Source: Saccoglossus kowalevskii
Lineage: Eukaryota; Hemichordata; Enteropneusta; Harrimaniidae
Assembly (NCBI RefSeq): GCF_000003605.2
Contig: NW_003134359.1
Coordinates: forward strand, 113,811 to 131,772
Direction of reading: 5' to 3'
DNA length: 17,962 nucleotides
The notes below the pieces were generated by a model. It saw nothing but the letters and a program-made list of their open reading frames with translations, searched no databases and was not told the origin of the DNA. How positions within the stretch are numbered: the stretch's first letter is position 1; each line of letters starts with the position of its first letter. Made by a program: the position numbers and the translations under genes. Below are positions 9,140 to 17,962 of this stretch, one piece after another.

Positions 9140-12100
9140 CTGCAGAATTAAAAATAGATGGTATATTACGTTAAAGACCACATTGAATATTAACCCTCTT
9201 CCACCCCTATTTCCGACTTAAGTGGTTTGACCTGCTGACAAGGATAGAACAATGATTTTTAAAGATGTTATTGATGATCGTCTTAAATTCAAAATTCAAG
9301 TCACATTTATATTGATTTATATGACTTCAATGAAAATAACTGAAAAGTGTAAAGTATAATGAATATCAAATTGTCACACTTTTGATAAAATTTATTATTT
9401 CATTCTTGATGGTAATTTGAGTTACATGTTACGGTTTCATAGACAGCAGTTATAAATTATAAAATTGTCCAGGAGCATGAGCTAAATATATAAGCCCACA
9501 TTTCCCCGCATATCAGAGCTGCCACAGATTCAGATTCAATCAAATTTCATTTTAAATGTACCAACTGATCAACTATATTCTGAATTAACATTTTTTTTTC
9601 TATTTTGGGAATTCAATTTCAACACAACGCCCACCAATGTGATAAAATTGTATATAATGTTACAGACCATGTCACAGCCACCATGTTGGAGTGTGGATGT
9701 TTTTTTAGGCACAATATGCAAGTTTCATATCAACTACCATACTTAAGTTTAAGGGAGCATACATTCTGCATAACAAAGAAGCATGTATTAGAATTTTACA
9801 TTTACAAACAATTGATGGCTGAAAAAATGAAGGATATTGAAGGATATCAAAGCTGTTCTTTTTATATGCAGGAGATGTACATGTCAAGCGACAATCATCA
9901 ACAGCATGCAAGTCACAAACGATGACATGAATCTTATCACAATATCAGACATAAATGAGAATTTTAGTTATCAAACTCAGTATATTAGCCTGCTACCTCT
10001 CAGTCTGGCAAATTGACAGGAAACATTTTATTATTTTTTCTAATTTTTTGCATTTGTGCCTTGTAAATTTAGTCAAATATAATGCACAAAATCTCTTTTT
10101 AGCGTATTTTTGACAGGCACTTTCAAATTCCTGGCTAATACTCTGGTTTAACTTGGTAAACCAACAGATTTCAAACCAATTGAATTTGCATAATTTGTCT
10201 TTTGCTGATATTAGTATTAGTACACGTATTACTTTTTAGTTTTTGTTACCTACATATTTATTGCTAAAATTTATAGAAATGTTCTTTTTCTAACAATGCA
10301 ATAAAATGTAAGTAAATAAAGTAACGAGATGGGGACCACCTGTTAAAAGCTTTTTTTCTCTAAATACTTCAAGTTCAAAATGATCAATTAATCTTGGTTT
10401 TCGAAAACAAGACACTTCATGAAACGTGCAATACACTGTAAATATTTTGCCAATATGAATTTTTAATACCCATATATTGTAAGACGGAATTTCATAAAAA
10501 GCAGTATACAGTTCACTTAGTCTAAATCTTTGGCTTAGTTTCCTTGAGACTAACATGCCATCATCAATCTCTGTATTCAAGGTGAACCTGTACAAAGGGT
10601 AAGAGTTTTTCTCAGAGGGAATACCTTTGTCTCAACAAGGAACTTAATGAGAATGATTTGATTCAATTATGGAATTTAACAACAGCATGCTTAAAGCAGA
10701 AAAGATTTCTCAAGATCATTGTTGCCAACATGACTGACCTAGAAAACCAGGGAGATCAGAAGACTGACAATTTCCTCGATATTTTAGATTTTACAATGTT
10801 GTTTCAATGTTGTTATTACCGGTAATTGCTACACATCAACACTTGTACACTTGTAGTTTTTTCAACCAAGTACCATACAAAATATTTTGTTAGATAAATA
10901 TTTGCCTTTAAAAATGCAAAGATTGACAAGTTTGGATCGATTTCCATGGTAATCCATGTTAAAGCATCTTTTCATAAAAATAAATACGAGTTTCTTAATA
11001 ATTTATAGCTATTATAATTACCATTGCTCCAACATACGATTATTTCCTGTTTCTTACTAAAAAAAATTTTGAGAAATGACAAGATCCTCTCTATTGTTAT
11101 ATACTGGTTTCATTCAATACAATATACATTGCAGTCATTTTAGAGAGAAAAAAAAGATTAACAGATTAAAATGTCATGTATTCCAATCAGGAAAATAAGC
11201 AAAACATTAAAAATTGATGCTATTTATGCTTTTCAAAGTACACATCGGTTCGTCTGAAAATTGCCGGCCGTAAAACAGAACAGGATGCAATAGACGTTAT
11301 GTGTGGAGACAGGAATCATAGAAATGTGAGACAATGAGTGGAAATGCCACATCCAGGAGGTACTGAATTATTCAAGACATATAAGAATAGATCAACATGG
11401 TGTATTGGGTCATCTAAAGAATTTAATTCGTTAGCTATTCAAAGTCACTCGCATCAATATTAAAATATTTAAATGCAAAGAATAGAACATTTCCTGAAAC
11501 TGTGGTTTGACAAGTCCTTCCTGTATGATTACTTAGGGAGAAATATACCGAGTTTTATAAAATTTATAAAATGGTAAGGCCTAAGTGTTTAAATATTTCT
11601 TTAAGCATGATAATTTGCTTATATCTCCAATTATAGACGTCGACTTAGCTACTGATTTCTGGGAAAATTTATATTTTTGGTTTCAAAAATAAATCATTAT
11701 TCCTAAAAAGAAGTGGGAGTGAACTCAAAAACAAAATGTAAACTCAAGGTAGGGAAATTAATTAGTTTGGTATTTTCACATCTCCTGAATGGTCTTTGCT
11801 GCCAGCTATACAATGTTGGATGACACCATGGGTCAAACTTAAGTATTTCCTATGTAGTAAACATTTATATAAGACAAACCAAATTTGTACAAACTAGGGA
11901 ACAAAGATAAGTACAATTTGTAATGAGAATGTATTAATTGCAGGGAAAAAAATTCAGATTTATTAATACATGTAGTTAGTATTAGTAGTTAAAAATAAAA
12001 AATATGAACAAGATTAATTTGTAAGGCAATCAATCAGTCATTAATGTATCAATTGAAAACAGCAAAACAAACATTTACTATTGTAGCTAAACTAAGAAAT

Positions 12101-12914
12101 ATAAAAACAGCTTTATGTAACACCATTGTGTCTCGTAACAAGAGAAATACTTAAGAAAGGAACTATACAAACAAAGACCATACACACAGACATGGCAGAT
12201 GGTCATGCACTTACAGTGAGCGATACTGATTGAAAACAATCTCTGTCTCACTTGCCAAACTGATTTCTGAAAAGCTGTTCACTGATTTACAAGGCTAACC
12301 CTTAGTTGTACATATAATACAGACTACGTACCTTCACTGCTTACAGTTCATAGGAAGCTAGACAACATGTAACTGAGCAAACCTATTTATGAAGAATGGT
12401 ATTTCTAGATGAGTGCTCCCACCTGTCCCTAAAGCTACTTTAAAAAAGTTGATTGATTGATGAATTTCTATCCATTTATGTTAATCTCTTCTTAATTAGA
12501 AAACATTAATATTAAAGTAGCACCATGGTTTAACAATACTGAAGTGACTACTAGCATTATAGCAACCACCCCTTCCATCTTGATTCCATAATTCCTTTTG
12601 TCACAACACTATTATAAAACCTATATTTATAAATTTCCCAAGAAGACAAGGCTTCTCAGCTTTATTTTGGACTATACTGCTATGTGTTTTACTGCTCTTT
12701 AAAAACATTTTGCAAATGATAACCACCAAGGTTCTTTTTTATTTTGGGAACAAAGTAAAGCTTACAAGTGTCTTACAAAAGTTGCAATTTTTCAACTTGT
12801 ATGCACACATCAATGATTAATTAAATAACAACAATTTTATAATGAACATTTATTCATTTTATTCAAGTATGATGAATTGTATTCCACATTCACATAAACT
12901 CAATCATTCAAACA

Positions 12915-12931
12915 CCCCCCCCCCCCCCCCC
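12915..12931 (+). repeat. C17 homopolymer
   Basis: Seventeen consecutive C on the plus strand (G on the minus) are followed by a CA-rich CACTATCCACCACCACC stretch. The length is likely to vary between individuals and may be miscounted in assembly. On the transcribed minus strand the RNA would carry G17. Confidence 0.95.
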
Positions 12932-13309
12932 ACTATCCACCACCACCTGTGCTGAAAGGATACTGTAAATCACAAATTTTCATCAATTAGCAAGTCAGTA
13001 AAAACTTTTCAAACATTAATAATTTTCCTAGGTTCCTATAAAACAACTTGTCAGTGAATACCATAAAATATTGATTTGCAAAAATTTCTTGCAGTGACAA
13101 TTAAATTGTTAAAAGTACGTATCATTTCATTAGAGACGAATATTTGTGAATTTCACAAAATCAGGTAAAATCATAAATTTGAATGTTGTAGCTGTGAAAT
13201 TTGATTTTATGCAAATTAATAAGCAAAATATTAAAAGTTGTACTGTCAGCAATACTTTGTTTGCAGACTTTGACATGTTAAGTAATATGCAGGTATTTTT
13301 TTGAACAAG

Positions 13310-13560
13310 GGAAAAGGGGCGCAGCGCCCTCATGCTATGGCCATGCGCCTCTTGCCCTGGGAAGCAGATCCTCTGGCAACCATAAAATTCTTCAACTGTG
13401 ACCTGTCTGATAGTAATTTTGGCCCCAAGGAAGCCCTAGAATGCTCCATTTTAACTTAGAATTATCAAAAGCTCCACACCCTGGTAGGTAGAAGCCTATG
13501 TCCCCCACTTGGTGGTGTCGCTGAATTGCAGTGCTCCCTCTTGCAGTTTTTTTCTAAAAA
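13310..13560. other. GC-richer patch, probable transposon remnant
   Basis: The base composition jumps from AT-rich to near balanced for about 250 bp. It starts with a GGGGCGCAGCGCCC hairpin-like motif and includes CCATGCGCC, CCCTGGG and CCCCCACTTGGTGGTG. Reading frames are short and none matches a domain I know. Similar isolated islands in invertebrate introns are usually dispersed repeats. This assignment is an inference. Confidence 0.35.
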
Positions 13561-14300
13561 ATCCTGAATATGTGCATTGTAATATTTGATATTTGTAAAT
13601 TTGGTTGTGATTGAGTTTTCAACACCATATGATATGGTCATTATGGTGATGAATCACACACTGGATTCTCTGTTCAACGATCAAAATTAAATTAGTCTGT
13701 GAAGCACACTAGAATCTTGAGATGTTATCTGCATAGCCATTAGGTACATGTACCTTATATGTTACCACTACATCTGAGTGAACATAGATTATCAATACTT
13801 CCCTCAAAGCAGAATTCAAACAACAATGCATGACAAGATTTATTTTACGGAAAACAAATAATAGCTTAGTCAATAATACATTAGCTTTTGATCAATGTAA
13901 CACAAAAGCTGCAATTCCAATTTGATTTTTGGCCAAGTTACTCAAAATTAAAAAGGCTTTAAACTTAATTGCACTCGTAAATGAACATTTGTGTTGACAA
14001 CAGGTAATGAACAAAACTTATAACCTACATACACAGTAAGGTAAAAAATAAATCAATAAATTAGTGAAGTCCAAATACAAAGAACAAAATATTAATTACA
14101 ATGGCAATACAAATATATAAATTCATATGCAAGCATTAAGTTGTTAACTACCAGTAATTTTTTATACACCCAGCAAAAAATAATCTTTCCAACTAACTTC
14201 CACATTTCTGGAATGACAGTCATCGTATTCATTTTAATGTTGGCAATAAAAATATTATTATACCAGAAATTAAAGGATGCATTTCTAAGCAATCATAATA

Positions 14301-14480
14301 TTTGCCTTAAAACAACATAGTTATGTTCACATTTTGTCCTAAGACAACATAGTTATGTTCACATTTTGCCCTAGGACAACATAGTTATGTTCACATTTTG
14401 CCCTAAGACAACATAGTTATGTTCACATTTTGCCCTAAGACAACGTAGTTATGTTCACATTTTGCCCTAAGACAACATAG
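14301..14480 (+). repeat. 32-bp tandem repeat, about 5.5 units
   Basis: Five full 32-base units start at 14312, 14344, 14376, 14408 and 14440, with a partial unit at each end. The unit begins ACAACATAGTTATGTTCACA and ends TTTTGCCCTAAG. Units differ at single bases only (a T for C in unit 1, G for A in units 2 and 5). Each unit contains AACATA-GT-TATGTT, a perfect 6-base inverted repeat with a two-base centre, except unit 5 with one mismatch. Confidence 0.95.
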
Positions 14481-14554
14481 TGCAGTAAATTTCATATGTT
14501 CCAAGTCCAAATATCACACGGTCACTTATCGGATATTATATAACCATAAATATG

Positions 14555-14676
14555 GTTTGTTTGTTTTTTATTACTACATATATTTTTTTAGTACATGTAT
14601 TTTAAAACTCTTTTTTGCTGTGCTTATCCTATGTAAATTTGTTTACACAGAGGCAATAAATTTATTATTATTATAT
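14555..14676 (+). mobile_element. Probable 3' end of a non-LTR retroposon
   Basis: A T-rich segment leads to a small stem (TGTAAA-TTTG-TTTACA, 14632-14647), then AATAAA at 14655 and an ATT microsatellite tail. A short hairpin, a poly(A) signal and a simple trinucleotide tail in this order are typical of severely 5'-truncated LINE or SINE copies in invertebrates. No coding part is left, and chance assembly from AT-rich sequence is possible. Confidence 0.35.
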
Positions 14677-16510
14677 TACATGTATTAATATTATGTGTTT
14701 GAACAAAATATATCAATGAATGTTTGAGAAATGATGTCAGACATGCATGCAGACAGATGGATGGAATCCAACAGGAACTGTAAACTAATCAAATATGACA
14801 GGCACTTTGCATCTCACAACTGTATGATTGTAATCATCAAATTTTGTAACATATGCAATATTTACAGTGATGTCATAATATCAAAGATGCATTTATCTGA
14901 ACCAGAGCGAGAGATTCATTGAATGGATGAAAAAAGCATAGCTGAATAAAGCCTGGAATGCATTCATGTGAAAAATATCCAACAAAGCGACACAAGTGTT
15001 GATTATAGCAAGATTTCATAGACTGATATACTCTGACTAAATAGATTCCATATGACATCATTTATATTCCTTGCAAGATAAAATATCATACACTGTGTAC
15101 TGGACTGAATCCATCTATCATATTATCAGTCATGCCGTCATCACGACAATGCATATTTTGACTTCCTGAACCTCTAATATGCAGAAAGCAGATTATATTT
15201 ACAATTCCATACTGATTACATAAACTAATCTCATTTATGACCTGAAGTTAACTTTCTTGGCTGTCAAAGTTGATTGCAATAACATCAGGTATACTGACAT
15301 GAAGACATGTTTGTTTGCATAAGTGTTGTTAGTAATAAATACACTATAACTATCAAGGTACATGTATGTATACAATAGTATTCACAAAGGGAAAAACATT
15401 TAAGAAAACATTGATGTCAGGCAGCATAAAACACATACTTGTACTAATTCAAAGGTCTTAGATTATAATTAAATACTGGATGTTGACATAATATTGTTAT
15501 AATTGAAAAAATGTATATAAGAGTGTTAGAGAGCATAGACAGCTAGCATACTAAGGACAGCATGCATGTTTGATTGTCACAGTGTTCAACCATATGTCGC
15601 GGACACGCTTGATGACCAATCATGCATATTTGTCAAACCTACTTTATCTGTAATTGACACATATCAAATAGCAGCTGGAAAGCCTAACTGGTATAGCATG
15701 GTGTCTGATATTACCAAATTATATCATGTTAATAGGAACAATATCACAACCTTTCAAGATTTTAAATTTTATTTTTAACTTAACATATGATGATGTCACA
15801 AAAACGATAATAAACTCCCATATCCATACAGCTTCTGATAAACGTTTTGTGATTTCTCTAGCTGTTGTACTTATTACAGTACATATAAAAATTACTTGTT
15901 AAAGGCTTTAAACACAGTAATACAACTTTAATAATAAGGACGTTCATATCAGTGCCTTAATTAATATGCATATAGTGGTAATAAATCGTAGGAAGGAAGT
16001 ATGTGACAGAGTGATTTGTATAAAAAGTATAATATCATATTATCATTGTATAAAGTATAGATGTTCCCTGCCAAGATTTATAGTTATATTTTCAACAAGT
16101 CATTGCATTTGCACAGTCTCCACAACAGAAAATCTTTATTTCATGAACAGCAAATATTTTGAAATTTATAATCAGCCAATATTGATTTCTTTTTATTACT
16201 TCCTTTCCATTCTTTTGACAAAAAAACAGTTACATTCCAGATGCCACAAAAGTTCACGGTTTGACAATTTTAGGGTTTTCACCATATATACCGTTGCCTA
16301 GTTTTCCTGTGTATCAAAAATACCAGTGACATCAATGAAAATAACAAACACTTTTTGCATGGACATAATCTAGACATAAATTACAACTGGTATTCTGATT
16401 CACTTTTCAAATGATTCATTAAAACATTTTGTCAAACTGGAAGCATTCAAAAAAAGCATGGCTTATTAAAATAGTGCATATCGCCAATGTGTATTTCCAG
16501 ACAAAGTGAT

Positions 16511-16660
16511 TTAAAGCGGGAGGGTCGTCACCTGCGAGTCCCAAGCGATGATAACAACACACACTAAAAATGCAAAGGCTCATGGGTAGATGCTTGTTTG
16601 TAAACAATGACACGCTAAGGCCATCTGACGCATGCGCAGGTGACAACTGCCCCGCTTTAA
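16511..16660. mobile_element. 150-bp TTAA-flanked inverted-repeat element (MITE-like)
   Basis: The two ends are inverted copies of a 26-base sequence starting TTAAAGCGGG and ending GTCACCTGCG. They match at 22 of 26 positions, with all differences in the middle six bases. Left arm is 16511-16536 and right arm 16635-16660. Both outer ends are TTAA, the target duplicated by piggyBac-type transposases. The interior of about 100 bp has no coding potential, and it is GC-richer than its surroundings. It is best read as a non-autonomous DNA transposon. Superfamily assignment from the TTAA alone is tentative. Confidence 0.75.
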
Positions 16661-17422
16661 GATATCTCTAAGAATCTTATCCTGGCTGGGTGATAACATC
16701 AAATTAAGAGAAGATCACTGAAAACATGCGAATAATTTCAAACAATAATAAAGGGATTTAAACTGTGAACTAATCAGGTTTGTGATTTATACCAAAATAT
16801 TTAATAAATTTCATTGGTATTTGTTAAATGGTTCCTGTGATATCAGACACAAACAGGTTTACATCAGTAACACAAGTAAACCCTATTTGCATAGCTGTAA
16901 TAAATTTCACAAACAATATTGTCATCATTTCAGTAAATGCGTCAATGAGCCACACATTTTAATTTTCATCACATTTGATTAACACACTTATTTTTGCCTT
17001 GTGTACTGCGTACCAAATTTTAAAGCAATTTTTTAAATATTCATTTTAGATCTGAATTCAATGTACAGTATAGGTTATATATAGATATTCTGTATATTTA
17101 AAATTTTTATTATCAGAATAATGTTACCACTTCAATGTTGTTAATTTTCATTCTATTTATGGAAATGCATGACAATGTTCACTTCAATACCCAACAAAAT
17201 ACCTAATGAGATTAAAGCAGGTGCTTTGTACGAGACACATATGTAGATGTCCAGCATTGCGTAGTGTATGTTGTGCTATTAAAATATATTTCTTTTTTAA
17301 TGTGACTATAATTGTTTTAATCTTGAATGAGAGATGTTATAAATTGTTAAAATGTGGTTGTCATCACACCACATACTGTTTGATATGGAACTCATAACGA
17401 TGTACACAACGTATGTAAAATA

Positions 17423-17449
17423 CGCTGCACGACGACCCCGGTCCTTTAA
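17423..17449 (-). mobile_element. Possible terminus of a related TTAA element
   Basis: Read on the minus strand from 17449, this GC-rich stretch begins TTAAAG, then five bases, then GGGTCGTC. The same TTAAAG-N5-GGGTCGTC spacing occurs at the left end of the 16511-16660 element. A matching opposite end was not found nearby, so it may be a solo or diverged end. Confidence 0.3.
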
Positions 17450-17962
17450 AACATTGTGATTATGGGAATTTCAAGTACATCACAGTTATGGTACTTTGTG
17501 ATAGAATTAGAAATAACAATATGTGTTAAAAGTTGAGTACCTAAGTCTTTCACATTATTTAAAGTCTGGACTTTCACATGCATATGAAATGGTGGGAAGT
17601 AATAGCCCAGCATAAAGACATGGAGGTGAATTAATTCATATGCAACAGGTTTCAAGTCAGTAAAAGCATAGATCGACTAACAGCTGCTGTGGAGTTATAA
17701 AACCAATCAAGCGTCACCTGTGCTAAGTATCACCAACTCAGTATATCTTTTAAAATAATTATATACTTGGTTACTCTGCACTCAACAACAGGTGTACCTT
17801 AATGTAAATAACAACCTTTCAAGTCAAATGAAAAATGAATTAAGTTTTATTGCGTGGATTTTTGTCAACACATTTTAATCACGCATTTGTTTTTAGCAGA
17901 CTGTGTTTCAACGAAAATTAGTAAATACATTGGAATGTGTCTTATTGCATGAACATTTGAGA

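Larger units (their letters stand above)
9140..17962. other. Upstream intron and/or 5' flank, no recognisable coding exon
   Basis: This is 8.8 kb of AT-rich DNA upstream of the Z-domain exon. At least one exon with the initiating Met must lie here or beyond 17962, since the first in-frame Met in the Z exon would delete Z domain 1. Open frames here reach at most 111 codons, about what chance gives at this base composition, and none resembles a known domain. Specific repeats and composition anomalies are listed separately. I see no convincing promoter, RNA gene or second gene. Confidence 0.6.

Noticed and set aside
9140-9181. Extension of the Z-domain exon to the ATG at 9181 as the protein start
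   Set aside because: The 14 extra codons overlap a T-rich tract ending in CTGCAG, a classic acceptor, and the peptide has no family similarity. Kept only as a fallback.
9605-9925. 106-codon plus-strand open frame
   Set aside because: No family resemblance, and an overlapping minus-strand frame is equally open. Chance is the simplest explanation.
10290-10595. 101-codon minus-strand open frame
   Set aside because: No recognisable motif. One or two frames of this length are expected by chance in 18 kb at this base composition.
15966-16301. 111-codon plus-strand open frame
   Set aside because: Composition is that of AT-rich intron read in frame (Ile, Tyr, Phe, Ser rich), with no domain and no splice support.
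16419-16646. 75-codon minus-strand open frame
   Set aside because: It begins with a non-ATG codon within the MITE arm and runs out of the element into AT-rich DNA, with no domain.
16540-16660. NRF1-like GCATGCGC motif, CpGs and a CAG|GTGA donor suggesting an ADAR promoter and first exon on the minus strand
   Set aside because: The motif and the donor-like sequence fall in or beside the inverted arms of the MITE-like element, which explains the composition. The donor phase also does not fit the phase 0 acceptor at 9139 when read from the nearby ATG codons.

Overview
The window is animal nuclear DNA. It is AT-rich, intron-rich and carries one recognisable gene, on the minus strand: an ADAR1-type adenosine deaminase acting on RNA. 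Four consecutive coding exons can be placed to the base with GT..AG junctions and consistent phase: 7752-9139, 1625-1793, 1358-1529 and 930-1023, in transcription order from high to low coordinates. Together they give about 607 codons. The protein reads as three Z-nucleic-acid-binding (Z-alpha type) domains, one double-stranded RNA-binding domain split by a 5,958-bp intron, a short linker, and the first part of the deaminase domain up to the catalytic His-Ala-Glu. Both ends are missing. The initiating Met lies in one or more unlocated upstream exons, and the zinc-ligand Cys exons of the deaminase lie beyond position 1.

The organism is probably an invertebrate. The gene is ADAR1-like but has three Z domains and one dsRBD, whereas human ADAR1 p150 has two and three. 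The octamer TACATGTA occurs at least seven times, a word I associate with mollusc and other lophotrochozoan genomes. I cannot name the species, and a non-vertebrate deuterostome is not excluded.

Layout: 1-929 is intron downstream of the catalytic exon, with two small repeat families. 930-1793 holds three compact exons separated by introns of 334 and 95 bp. 1794-7751 is one long intron with no convincing exon. 7752-9139 is the large Z-domain exon. 9140-17962 is upstream intron or 5' flank without recognisable coding sequence. It contains a 17-base C run, a GC-richer patch, a 32-bp tandem array whose unit holds a small inverted repeat, a probable 3' end of a non-LTR retroposon, and a 150-bp TTAA-flanked inverted-repeat element (MITE-like) with a possibly related end nearby.

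Functionally the exons describe a single enzyme. The Z domains should recruit it to left-handed dsDNA or dsRNA, the dsRBD should hold duplex RNA, and the deaminase converts A to I. The most notable point is the three-Z-domain architecture. The first domain keeps all the classical contact residues, while the second and third carry Phe in place of the key Tyr.
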